Origin: an uncultured Lachnospiraceae bacterium
GTDB taxonomy: Bacteria > Bacillota > Clostridia > Lachnospirales > Lachnospiraceae
Reading direction: 5' to 3'
Assembly (NCBI GenBank): GCA_910588965.1
Contig: CAJUSO010000005.1
Coordinates: 1 to 64,000 of the forward strand
DNA: 64,000 bases
Of the stretch, positions 7,701 to 14,843 are shown piece by piece. The notes under the pieces were generated by a model that saw only the letters and a program-made list of their open reading frames with translations, searched no databases and had not been told where the DNA came from. Numbering within the stretch: the stretch's first letter is position 1; every line of letters begins with the position of its first letter. The position numbers and the translations under genes are program-made.

Positions 7701-8631
7701 GGAGCAGTACAGGGGCGCATTTGATGAAAACAAACAGGTTTCGGATGAAATGCAGATGCTCTCTCCTTGGATTGAACAGGAGAAACAGCTGCCAGTGATC
7801 CAGGAGAGGCTGGCCAACGCTACCCAGCGGCTTAGTGAACTGGATCTGCAGATAACAGAGCTGGACACTGAATTATCAGAAAAACAGCTTGAACTTTCCA
7901 AAGAAATCTTGAAGACTACGGATCTTGCAGGGAAGCAGGCGGAAGTTGGGCATCTGGATACACAGCTTGAAGGCATTGAGGAAGAGATTAAGCTCCTTCA
8001 GATGAATGTCGGGGCGCTGACACAGAAAATGGGGCAGATAGGTAAGCTGAAAGCGGAAATTGATGTGCTGCAGGGAAAGGAGCGTGATGCGGCCAAGGAA
8101 ACAGCAGATTATGACATCCTGAAAGCTGCGTTCAGCCAGGACGGCATCCCGCATCAGATTATCCGCACAATCGTCCCGAAGCTGACCGCAACGGCAAATA
8201 CAATCCTTGGGCAGATGACCGGGGGCAAGATGGGGATTGATTTCAAGACAGAAAAGGTGATGAAGAGCAATTCCAAAAAGGAAGTAGTCACGCTGGATAT
8301 TTTCATTGAAGAGTATGGGAAGCCGGCGCTGCCATATCTTTCAAAATCTGGCGGAGAAAAAGTAAAGGCATCACTATCCGTAATACTGGCTCTTGCTGAA
8401 ATAAAGTCCTCTACGGCCGGCATCCAGCTGGGGATGTTGTTTATAGATGAAGCACCGTTTTTGGATAGTGAAGGAGTACAAGCGTATGTAGATGCACTTG
8501 AAACTATCCAGCAGAGATATGTTGGAATCAAAGTTATGGCTATTACACATGACCCGACATTCAAGGCTAGATTCCCACAGAGCATAACGGTCATGAAAGA
8601 TAATCAGGGAAGCCATGTAAGATGGGACTGA
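4783..8631 (+). CDS. Single-chain SbcD-SbcC (Mre11-Rad50) DNA repair nuclease
   Basis: The 1282-aa protein joins the two halves of the SbcCD complex in one reading frame. Residues 1-400 are an Mre11/SbcD metallophosphoesterase: GDWHIG, GDVFDR, MRGTPNHD, MSHYTIPG and MGHIHRP carry the metal ligands. Residues 418-1282 are a Rad50/SbcC ATPase: Walker A GQNGAGKSS at 446-454, a long coiled coil, signature KSGGEKVKAS near 1188 and Walker B MLFIDEAPF near 1218. Instead of the usual zinc-hook CxxC, the coil apex has CRCIDIEKADC (C846, C848, C855). The start at 4783 is set by AAGGAGGGCTCAGAT. In phages such nucleases process ends for annealing-based recombination. SbcD and SbcC are normally separate neighbouring genes. 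Confidence 0.93.
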   Translation: MGIKIIQTGDWHIGSFKGPERDGVNLRSLDTQKCLEEMVHVAATVKPELALVSGDVFDRAEIWQGRSHKEVLQARNIILGLSKCCGKVIVMRGTPNHDSAEAFGELQAHFELVPNVEIVTVPRVIKTKQFDIAILPGFDRGYFRANHPGLGKEEEHEVLTKELASAVLGLKAQCEPGKKSILMSHYTIPGCNAESGQVMMLTKFEPVLLPECLIAADFDLVAMGHIHRPQKLPNVENCYYSGAINSMTFNDEGQERGFWIHEYSPDGWSRTFHQTPYREFVTFHFTDMDITAINLGNLDDVAFNWWRYNGGVQDRIVRILYTCSYENSKALNTALLEKALYEDGAFYVAGILPEKVEEAADRNDLSNTTDPEENLRQYLCDKQYTEEQIQELILKARPVIAQAEASMSLSAGTGTFEPVEIEVRNYRNYAEEHFSFEDISFCTINGQNGAGKSSLFMDAVIDCLYEEPREGELTGWIRNDEKARSGSIIFTFRIGDKVFRVTRTRARSGKGTLNLSELVDGEWRNRSKEKQRDTQAEIINILGMDSLTFKSCALIMQDQYGLFLQAQKEDRMVILGNLLGLGVYEAMNKIAWDKAKAFGAKTRELKQEIGIHNATIKNYGDPAREMEQAKADLQAKAEKSREITKERDARKLELLSLREAQERCDKLSESIASLTVKKAATGQNRGAQSEIIRNCQAVLDTEQAVMEKAERYRALEARKSELIEKAALFGSKQLEVSKSITRVSDLESELATAKAKLQEEQARLAEHEDTFGDAEILRNAEKYQDAKSSLDGMQALALKHQEADQRVQAAKAAQREIEREIEANNDRIISTRNFLGKDIAILSDDCRCIDIEKADCKFLAKAKASKGMLQEVEKEYRAKKAELEHILAQRISSVAEAESERDSIPYDAGRKAEAERLCSELLPYVAKAEQVRKKVSEIALVRASVENARSNISDIEKRLAEANVEASRAKEELEQYRGAFDENKQVSDEMQMLSPWIEQEKQLPVIQERLANATQRLSELDLQITELDTELSEKQLELSKEILKTTDLAGKQAEVGHLDTQLEGIEEEIKLLQMNVGALTQKMGQIGKLKAEIDVLQGKERDAAKETADYDILKAAFSQDGIPHQIIRTIVPKLTATANTILGQMTGGKMGIDFKTEKVMKSNSKKEVVTLDIFIEEYGKPALPYLSKSGGEKVKASLSVILALAEIKSSTAGIQLGMLFIDEAPFLDSEGVQAYVDALETIQQRYVGIKVMAITHDPTFKARFPQSITVMKDNQGSHVRWD

Positions 8632-8661
8632 TTGGAATGTCGGAGACAGGCGGGAAAATAG

Positions 8662-8685
8662 GCCAGTGGCATTCATGCCACTGGC
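8662..8685 (+). terminator. Perfect 10-bp hairpin after the nuclease gene
   Basis: GCCAGTGGCA-TTCA-TGCCACTGGC lies between the nuclease and initiator genes. It lacks a T-run, so it is more likely an attenuation or RNA-processing hairpin than a full terminator. Confidence 0.45.
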
Positions 8686-8722
8686 ACAACAGGACATATA
8701 GGAATGGGGGTGGAACCCTGGC

Positions 8723-9466
8723 GTGAATTACCTGACGGAAATAAAAGCATTCTACGATAGGCTCGAACTAAACCCGCAGCCCAACACCGCAATCGCCTTA
8801 TGGCATGCATTGATGTCCATAGCGAATAAAGCGGGGTGGCCAGATACGTTTACGGTAGCCTCATCAATCCTGATGCTGAAATCGGGGTTGAATGCATCCG
8901 CATTTAAAAGGGCAAGGAATAAATTATCCATGGATGGGCTCATAGAGTGGAAGTCAAGGGGAGGCAGCCATTCGGCACAATATAGGATAATCAGCATAGT
9001 GGTTCAAAACCAATGCAAATTTGAACCACAAAGTGAGCCACAAAGTGAACCACAAAGTGAACCACAAAGTGAACCACAAAGTGAGCCTATTAATAAACTA
9101 AAACAAAACAGAAATAAAACAGAAACAGAGATACCCCCTATATCCCCCGCAGAACAGTTTGAAGAATTTTGGCTTGCATACCCAAGGAAGAGGAATCGCT
9201 ACTTAGCAGAGACAGAATACTGCAATGCAGTGATGTCAGGAGTACCAGGCAGTGACCTAGTGAGGGCGGCAGGGCGCTATGCAGGGCACTGCCGAAAAGA
9301 AAGGATACCAGAACGGTTCATCAAGAACCCAGAAAATTTCCTGCGGGACAATGTGTTCATGGAATACCTGGAAGGAGGGAAGGATGGGAAAGCTGGAAGA
9401 AACACTGGAGCGGCTGAGAAGTCAATCAATGAGCTCATGCAGGAGCGCAGAGCCGGCAGGGCATGA
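8723..9466 (+). CDS. Phage replication initiator (replisome organiser), carries the probable origin
   Basis: This 247-aa protein starts at GTG 8723 after GGAATGGGGGTGG. Residues 1-95 read as a winged-helix DNA-binding domain (FYDRLELNPQPNTAIALWHA, then ASAFKRARNKLSMDGLIEW). Residues 101-120 are five EPQS repeats encoded by a 12-bp tandem array. Residues 145-215 are the C-terminal domain EEFWLAYPRKRN...AGRYAGHC seen in DnaD/Rep-type phage initiators, which contacts the helicase loader. The loader gene starts within its 3' end (83-nt overlap). Iterons inside the initiator gene recall lambda O and many Firmicutes phages. Confidence 0.85.
   Translation: MNYLTEIKAFYDRLELNPQPNTAIALWHALMSIANKAGWPDTFTVASSILMLKSGLNASAFKRARNKLSMDGLIEWKSRGGSHSAQYRIISIVVQNQCKFEPQSEPQSEPQSEPQSEPQSEPINKLKQNRNKTETEIPPISPAEQFEEFWLAYPRKRNRYLAETEYCNAVMSGVPGSDLVRAAGRYAGHCRKERIPERFIKNPENFLRDNVFMEYLEGGKDGKAGRNTGAAEKSINELMQERRAGRA
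8999..9087 (+). repeat. Iteron array, candidate phage replication origin
   Basis: Five contiguous 12-bp units GA(A/G)CCACAAAGT run from 9023 to 9082, with a partial sixth (GAGCC) to 9087. The first unit also forms a 10-bp inverted repeat with GTGGTTCAAA at 8999-9008. A purine-rich, AT-rich tract (tattaataaactaaaaca and onward) follows at 9088-9130 and could be the unwinding element. The array lies inside the initiator gene. Confidence 0.75.
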
Positions 9467-10205
9467 AGCCTGCCCTTTGTGCGGGGGCGCCGAGTGGATT
9501 ATCGCAAGGGACAGTAACGGAGTGGAGACGGCATCCCCCTGCCAGTGCAGGGAAAGGGCAATGATGTCCAGGAGGCTGAGGTTTGCAGAGCTGCCAAAGG
9601 CATTCCAGGGGTTGGTGCTTAGCGGATTCCAGCTGGACGCCTACCGGGAAGCCGGAAGCCGCAGGACCGCATCCTTTGCATGCCAGGTAATTAAGGCATA
9701 CCTGGGGGATTTTCAGGAACAGCAGGAACATGGGATGGGGCTCTATATCTGGTCCAGGGCAAAGGGGAGCGGGAAAACACATATGGCGGCAGGGATTGCG
9801 AATGAGCTCCTGAAGAGCCACACGGTAAGGTTCTCCGTCTCCATGGCAATCCTCCAGGAAATCAAAAATGCCTGGAGAAAGGACGCAGAGTGCAGCGAGA
9901 GCAGCATATTGGGGGCGTTGGGCACCATAGAAGTGCTTGTGATTGATGACTTTGGGGTAGAATCCCATGCGGGGTGGATAGACGACAGGTTCTACCAGAT
10001 AATCAACGAGCGGTACATCAACAGGCTCGTGACGATTTTCACAAGTAACTACCCGCCCATGGAACTGCCATATGACGGGCGGATTGTAAGCCGTGTCATG
10101 GAGAGGACTTACCAGGTGACATTCCCAGAGGAATCCGTGAGGAGGCATGTCTCAAGCCTCAGGCAAGAGGGGCTGCTCCAAAAGGCAATGGGGGAAGGCG
10201 TATGA
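9384..10205 (+). CDS. DnaC-type helicase loader ATPase
   Basis: The 273-aa start at ATG 9384 is supported by GGAGGGAAGG. An N-terminal zinc site (CPLCGG...CQCRE, residues 30-55) precedes an AAA+ core: Walker A KGSGKTH near 127-133, Walker B VLVIDDFG near 185-192, and sensor-like FTSNYPP. This is the DnaC/DnaI family, which loads the host replicative helicase at the origin. It overlaps the initiator by 83 nt and the next gene by ATGA, so the replication genes are one operon. Confidence 0.9.
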   Translation: MGKLEETLERLRSQSMSSCRSAEPAGHEACPLCGGAEWIIARDSNGVETASPCQCRERAMMSRRLRFAELPKAFQGLVLSGFQLDAYREAGSRRTASFACQVIKAYLGDFQEQQEHGMGLYIWSRAKGSGKTHMAAGIANELLKSHTVRFSVSMAILQEIKNAWRKDAECSESSILGALGTIEVLVIDDFGVESHAGWIDDRFYQIINERYINRLVTIFTSNYPPMELPYDGRIVSRVMERTYQVTFPEESVRRHVSSLRQEGLLQKAMGEGV

Positions 10206-10906
10206 GAAGAATTGGAAAGGAAGGTGGGACAGTGATTGAGGTTAAGGGAGACGGGCTGGCAAGCCAGGGCAAGGAGGCGCTGCAGTCTGAAACTACAGAT
10301 GGGGCTGTGGAACGGGGCGTAGATAAAGGAAATGTTGCCGTGGATGCTCCCAAAGATGGGGCAGATGACAAAGCCGATACTGGGCTGGCTGATACTGCTG
10401 GCAAGGCAGATAAAGTTTCTGCAAAGCAAGCGGCAAAGGAAAAGCTGGAGAAGGAGCTGGACAGAGACAAAGATAAGAGCTTTGCAGAACCAGTAATCGG
10501 ATATCTGCTTGGGCGGTGCGCAGAGGATGAGGGTCTCTCCCAGGATGTGGTACAGGAACACAAAACCTGGAAGAAATGTATTGATTACATCTATGAACAG
10601 GCCAGGGAGCAGGCGGTCGGCAATAAAGCGGCTATCCGTGATGATGTAGTCTATGAGTGGGCCATGGATTATTACCACAAAGATGACAAGGCTGAGGAAG
10701 AAGAGAAAGCCAGGAAAGAGGCTGAGAGAAAAGAAAAGCAGAAAAAAGCAGCTGCTGGGAGGGCGGCAAAAGCAAAGAAGAAAACATCTAAAGCAGTGAC
10801 AGCACCAGAAAAGAAAGCTGATGCGAAAAAAGAACAGCCAAAACCGAAGAAAAATAACAGTGATATGCATGGGCAGCTTGATATGTTCTCCATGATGGGA
10901 ATGTAG
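10202..10906 (+). CDS. PcfK-like protein (AcrIIA9 family)
   Basis: This is a 234-aa charged protein. The core near residues 95-160 (SFAEPVIGYLLGRCAEDEG, then WKKCIDYIYEQAREQA and VYEWAMDYYHKDD) matches the PcfK-like domain found in Firmicutes mobile elements. A lysine/alanine-rich linker and the tail MHGQLDMFSMMGM follow. It overlaps the loader by ATGA. GTG 10232 with AAGGAAGGTGGGA is an alternative start. PcfK-like proteins include AcrIIA9, which inhibits Cas9, so an anti-CRISPR role is possible, but most members are uncharacterised. The PcfJ-like gene follows directly, as usual. Confidence 0.8.
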   Translation: MRRIGKEGGTVIEVKGDGLASQGKEALQSETTDGAVERGVDKGNVAVDAPKDGADDKADTGLADTAGKADKVSAKQAAKEKLEKELDRDKDKSFAEPVIGYLLGRCAEDEGLSQDVVQEHKTWKKCIDYIYEQAREQAVGNKAAIRDDVVYEWAMDYYHKDDKAEEEEKARKEAERKEKQKKAAAGRAAKAKKKTSKAVTAPEKKADAKKEQPKPKKNNSDMHGQLDMFSMMGM

Positions 10907-10918
10907 GGGGTGCAGAGT

Positions 10919-13087
10919 TTGGATAAGCGGAAATTATCAAAAATACCGAGAAATCCGGCAACCACGGACATGCTCAGAATCGCAAAGCGCCTGGGAGGCA
11001 TGACACATATAATGACGGCCAGATTGCTTGAAGATGAAAAAATACTGCAACTGACTTTCTATGAGACCAGCAAGCTCAAACAAGGAAAGCCAGAGGCGGC
11101 ATTCAGGACATTTCTGTCTGACAGTGATTATATCACGCAGGACTTAAAGGTGTCAAAAGTTAAATGGCTGACAGCGGCATTTGACGGTATGTGGGATTTT
11201 TCATTGTTAGATTACAAATGGGATTCCGAAAAGGGAAAAAGCTCATGGAAAGAGAATGTATTTATCTGGTCCGGGGAAGAAAAGGAGCTTATAGAGGATT
11301 TTTTCAGCAAGTATAGTAATCCGGAAGATGCTCATAAGCCATGGGATGCTATACGCCGGTTTCAGGATGAGGTTAAAGGGAAACGATTGTCTGCAAGGCA
11401 TAAAAAAGAAACGGACAGAATTGATGCGGTGATGGAGCCGATTAAAGATGCACCGGGGGAATTCTATGACTGGATATGGGAATGTGGGATGAGCTTTAGC
11501 CGGTATCTGATTTACAAAGAAGAGAAAAAGGGTACGGCTGTGTGTGAGTGTACCTACTGTAAGAATATTGGTGCCGTAAACAGAAAAGGGATTCGCCTTC
11601 GGAATAATGAAAAAGGAATATGTCCTTTCTGCGGCAGTCGGGTGACAATAAAGGCAAAAGGGAAAATGCCGGGACAGATATTTGATGAAAGATGGTTCCT
11701 GTATGTGGACCCTACACGGGATGGGTTTATCCTCCGCTACTTTAAAGCAAATAGACGCATCCGAAGTGACAGTTATGTAGATGCACTCATAAACAAAGAT
11801 AGGGTTGAGCAAGATGTACATGAATACAGAAGGAAAATCTGCACATTCCCTAATGGGAAGCCTAAATGTGTGTCCTATGAATGGGGTGTATATAAACAGC
11901 GGGGGATGCCAAGATGGTGCCCGGATAGTGGCCGGATAGCTTGCATGGAATGTATTTTATATCCGTGCAATCTCCCGCAAGCCTGGGCGCATACACCTAT
12001 GAAATACTCTGCGTTGGAAGTGCTGTCTGCGAACATCCCGACAGTGTCAATACGCTATGAGGATGCAATGAAAGCATATTTGGATTTTCCAAGATTAGAA
12101 TGGCTGTGCAAAATGGGATTGAATAACCTGGCCAGGGATATCATAAATAGCCAAAACCATTACCATGGCATGGTAGGCAAAGTGAATTATAAAGGAAAAA
12201 CCATTTATGAGATTTTAGGGCTTACAAAAGTCAATACCAGGGTATTGCAGACAGTAGACGGAAACAACTATGTGTTGAGATTATTGCAGGTGTCACAGCA
12301 GATTGGCCTTCAGTTCAAACCGGAGCAGCTGCAAGAATATTATGAAACATTTGAGTGCAACACCGAACTTTTAAATCAGGCAAACCGTAAGGTTTCACTT
12401 CACAAATTGGTGAAATATATTACGAAAGAAAGTGAGCGTTATCCGCTAGGGGATAACGGCGGATGCTGGCAATATGCTTGTATGAGATACAAAGAACGGG
12501 AGGATCCCAGGGTTGAACGGAAACGGAATATGGCAAAAGACTGGCTGGAGTACCTTGGCTGGTGTAAAGAACTGAAATATGACCTTGACAATATGTTTAT
12601 TTATATGCCGACCAATTTCAAGAAGGTACATGACAGGACAGCTAAGGAATACCAGGAATTGCAGGATAAGAAGGCTGCTGCGGAAAAGAAGCGTATGGAG
12701 CGCGGGGCAAAAAGAAATATGGAGCAGACGAGGAAAGCCTTAGAAGAGATTCTCAAGACAAATGATGGGGCAGATGCTTTTTCCATTAAAGGGAAGGGGC
12801 TGGTGCTTGTGGTTCCGAAAACTGCAGATGATATCAAAGCTGAAGGTGAAAAATTACATCATTGTGTCGGGGGTTATGTAGATAGGGTTGCTAAAGGGGA
12901 AACGAATATTTTTTTCGTTAGGAAAGCAGGCAGCCCGGATGAACCGTATTTCACAATGGAATGGAAAAACAATGATGTGTTCCAGTGCCGTGGCCTACAT
13001 AACTGTGATATGACACCTGATGTAAAGGCATTTACGCAGGCATTCAAAAAGAAAATGCTGGATAGCATAAAAAAGAGCCGGGCGTAG
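10919..13087 (+). CDS. PcfJ-like protein
   Basis: The protein is about 722 aa. The C-terminal segment (residues 620-715) has the PcfJ hallmark LHHCVGGYVDRVAKGET, then FFVRKAGSPDEPYFTMEW. A CxxC...CxxC zinc site (CTYCKNIG...CPFCGS) lies near residues 215-240. PcfJ was named on conjugative plasmid pCF10, and the biochemical role is unknown. TTG 10919 is preferred over GTG 10910 because GGGGGTGCAG then sits at proper distance. The next gene uses the same GGGGGTGCAG leader before its ATG. It forms a conserved pair with PcfK. Confidence 0.85.
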   Translation: MDKRKLSKIPRNPATTDMLRIAKRLGGMTHIMTARLLEDEKILQLTFYETSKLKQGKPEAAFRTFLSDSDYITQDLKVSKVKWLTAAFDGMWDFSLLDYKWDSEKGKSSWKENVFIWSGEEKELIEDFFSKYSNPEDAHKPWDAIRRFQDEVKGKRLSARHKKETDRIDAVMEPIKDAPGEFYDWIWECGMSFSRYLIYKEEKKGTAVCECTYCKNIGAVNRKGIRLRNNEKGICPFCGSRVTIKAKGKMPGQIFDERWFLYVDPTRDGFILRYFKANRRIRSDSYVDALINKDRVEQDVHEYRRKICTFPNGKPKCVSYEWGVYKQRGMPRWCPDSGRIACMECILYPCNLPQAWAHTPMKYSALEVLSANIPTVSIRYEDAMKAYLDFPRLEWLCKMGLNNLARDIINSQNHYHGMVGKVNYKGKTIYEILGLTKVNTRVLQTVDGNNYVLRLLQVSQQIGLQFKPEQLQEYYETFECNTELLNQANRKVSLHKLVKYITKESERYPLGDNGGCWQYACMRYKEREDPRVERKRNMAKDWLEYLGWCKELKYDLDNMFIYMPTNFKKVHDRTAKEYQELQDKKAAAEKKRMERGAKRNMEQTRKALEEILKTNDGADAFSIKGKGLVLVVPKTADDIKAEGEKLHHCVGGYVDRVAKGETNIFFVRKAGSPDEPYFTMEWKNNDVFQCRGLHNCDMTPDVKAFTQAFKKKMLDSIKKSRA

Positions 13088-13103
13088 AACGGGGGTGCAG
13101 TTA

Positions 13104-13280
13104 ATGCCAGATAAGACAAAACATAGAATAAATAATTTACTCCAGAAGCTGAATGATGAAGACCGGAACACCCTCTGTTGCCTGCTGATCAAAGCAGGGT
13201 ATGCGGCGAGAATAGGTAAGGAGCGTCCTGGCGGCAGAGGGCAGACAATGTATTTCGTAGAATTTTGGGAGGAAGAGTGA
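13104..13280 (+). CDS. Small phage protein, 58 aa
   Basis: ATG 13104 follows GGGGGTGCAGTTA. The protein (MPDKTKHRINNLLQKLNDED... RNTLCCLLIKAGY) is helical with a basic middle and an acidic end (EFWEEE). It could be a small DNA-binding or regulatory protein, but no family was recognised. Its stop overlaps the next start. Confidence 0.55.
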   Translation: MPDKTKHRINNLLQKLNDEDRNTLCCLLIKAGYAARIGKERPGGRGQTMYFVEFWEEE

Positions 13281-13606
13281 TGGTGAACATGTCTAAGGAA
13301 ACGGCAATGAAACCGATTGAAAGGATTGCAAATTATCTGAAATATGGATTTGCCATTACAGAACACCAGTATATGGATTGCCCTCGGTGTGGCCATGTGC
13401 TGGACGCCGGTCCGGATTACCAGCCGAAATATTGTGGCCAGTGTGGGCAGCGGGTTTCCTTTCATGGGGCTATATGGAAAGAAGACAGGCATTTGGGATA
13501 CATATCAGAAAAGGGGGCAGAAAGGGATGTCATCCCAGAATGGGACTGGGTAAAGGGTATTATTTCGGAAGCGGACAGTATGGGAATCCCAGTGTTTATG
13601 AAGTAG
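13280..13606 (+). CDS. Zinc-ribbon phage protein, 108 aa
   Basis: It starts at ATG 13280 with GGGAGGAAGAG upstream, inside the stop of the previous gene. The middle has CPRCGHVLDAGPDYQPKYCG then QCG, a classic zinc ribbon of two CxxC pairs, and the C-terminus is acidic/aromatic (PEWDWVKGIISEADSMG). Small zinc-ribbon proteins like this recur in Lachnospiraceae phages. Function is unknown. Confidence 0.65.
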   Translation: MVNMSKETAMKPIERIANYLKYGFAITEHQYMDCPRCGHVLDAGPDYQPKYCGQCGQRVSFHGAIWKEDRHLGYISEKGAERDVIPEWDWVKGIISEADSMGIPVFMK

Positions 13607-13687
13607 AAGCTTTTGGGGATTGTGGGGGAAGGGAATACGCGGCGTGAGTTCCCTAAGCAGCTCCGAAAATCAGGAATCAGCGAAAAG

Positions 13688-13917
13688 ATGAAGAAAAAGC
13701 TGTACGGAAATTGCTCTGTATGTAATTCACATTTGAAAAAAGGGGAAATGATTACTCTGCTGGCCAGTTCGGAGAAGAGGGGGGACAGCCTAAACAGTTC
13801 GGATTTATGTGTAAAGACTGTTTCAGGAAATTCTGTAAAGATTCAGGGCTGGATATATCGGGGCTGGCCGGACTGGGGGAAAGCATTACGATTGGGCCAG
13901 GTGATGAAAATGGCTAA
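13688..13917 (+). pseudogene. Zinc-binding phage protein split by a -1 frameshift
   Basis: ATG 13688 reads MKKKLYGNCSVCNSHLKKG with a CxxC pair. The second CxxC and a natural ending (FGFMCKDCFRKFCKDSG, then SITIGPGDENG, TAA 13915) are in the -1 frame. The switch must lie near the AAAAAAGGGG run at about 13737-13746. Neither frame alone gives a full four-cysteine zinc site. A homopolymer indel, a sequencing error or slippage could explain it. The TAA overlaps the next small gene's ATG, which supports the shifted frame as the real end. Confidence 0.5.
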
Positions 13918-13981
13918 ATGGAACAGGAATGGGGAGGGCTATACGGACGGGACTGCCGGCATAGCCATACAGAATATATGA
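13910..13981 (+). CDS. Small phage protein, 23 aa
   Basis: ATG 13910 follows CCAGGTGATGAAA and overlaps the preceding stop (ATGGCTAA). The sequence MAKWNRNGEGYTDGTAGIAI has the W-RN-EGY-D-TAG pattern I associate with a tiny protein common in Firmicutes phages. Function is unknown. Confidence 0.45.
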   Translation: MAKWNRNGEGYTDGTAGIAIQNI

Positions 13982-14002
13982 AGAGAAGAAAGGAAGATCG
14001 AT

Positions 14003-14296
14003 ATGGCAAAGAAAAGGAGCTGCAGGCGCACCACAGATGAAAATATCCTTCATGATAAAGCGGTAAGGATGCGGAAAATGACAGATGAACAGCTCGTGCA
14101 TTACGTTGAGGACCGTGTGGAGAAAGCAAGGAGCGAGGGATTCAACCGGGGGAAGGCACAGGCGCCGAAGCAGGAACCGGTAAATATTGAAAAAATTCTT
14201 GGAGAGATTGGGATGATCCGTGGTATCGGAACGGCGAAGCTGCTTAGCATCGGAACGGTCCTTGGCAAATATCTGGGGGTACAGGAAAATGCCTGA
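14003..14296 (+). CDS. Phage protein, 97 aa, unknown
   Basis: ATG 14003 follows GAAGAAAGGAAGATCGAT. It has a basic N-terminus (MAKKRSCRRTTDENI), a helical centre (DEQLVHYVEDRVEKARSEG) and the C-terminal IGMIRGIGTAKLLSIGTVL, which resembles a short helix-hairpin-helix (GIGTAKL). That hints at DNA binding. It overlaps the RecU gene by 8 nt. Confidence 0.5.
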   Translation: MAKKRSCRRTTDENILHDKAVRMRKMTDEQLVHYVEDRVEKARSEGFNRGKAQAPKQEPVNIEKILGEIGMIRGIGTAKLLSIGTVLGKYLGVQENA

Positions 14297-14843
14297 TCCA
14301 AGGAGGCAGATAATTGGGAGACGGAGCAAAGCATCCGGTGAGGCTTTTGAACGCTGGATGTCAGATGCCTGTGAGTTTTACCTGCGGAACGGATGGGCAC
14401 ATATAGAAAAGACACCAGAGCCGTTTCACATCACCGGCAAGGACAGTAATGGAGTTGTCCGGGGATATTATGAGAAAAAAGGCCAGCCGGATTACAAAGG
14501 GGTGCTGCGTGACGGTACAGGCATCATGTTTGAGGCGAAGCATACAGATTCCGACAGGATAAACCAGAACGTGGTCACGGATACCCAGTGGAAGAGCCTT
14601 GATATTTATGAGCAGTTCGGGGCGCATTGTTTTGTGATGGTTTCGCTTGGGTTGGTCAAATTTTATCGGGTTCCCTGGAAAATATGGAAGCAGATGAAAG
14701 CGCTGTTTGGCCATAAGTTTATGACGGAACAGGAATTGGAGCCGTACCGCTTGCCGGAAAGACAATGTACAATCCTTATTTTGGAAGGAGTTGAATTAAA
14801 GGATGAAAATACAGAAAACAGAACTGGCGCAGAAGCTGAATAA
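14289..14843 (+). CDS. recU: RecU-type Holliday junction resolvase
   Basis: This is a 184-aa restriction-endonuclease-fold nuclease. The active-site motif is visible: GQPDYKGV (catalytic D) followed by GIMFEAKHT (E-x-K), then VVTDTQWKSLDIYEQFGAHC, the conserved RecU core. RecU resolves four-way junctions made during recombination, and phage copies serve DNA processing before packaging. The start at 14289 overlaps the upstream gene, and the 3' end overlaps the sliding-clamp gene by 41 nt. Confidence 0.85.
   Translation: MPDPRRQIIGRRSKASGEAFERWMSDACEFYLRNGWAHIEKTPEPFHITGKDSNGVVRGYYEKKGQPDYKGVLRDGTGIMFEAKHTDSDRINQNVVTDTQWKSLDIYEQFGAHCFVMVSLGLVKFYRVPWKIWKQMKALFGHKFMTEQELEPYRLPERQCTILILEGVELKDENTENRTGAEAE

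Noticed and set aside
9023..9087. Short tandem repeats that could be read as a CRISPR array
   Set aside because: The 12-bp units are contiguous without spacers and keep a reading frame; they fit iterons instead.
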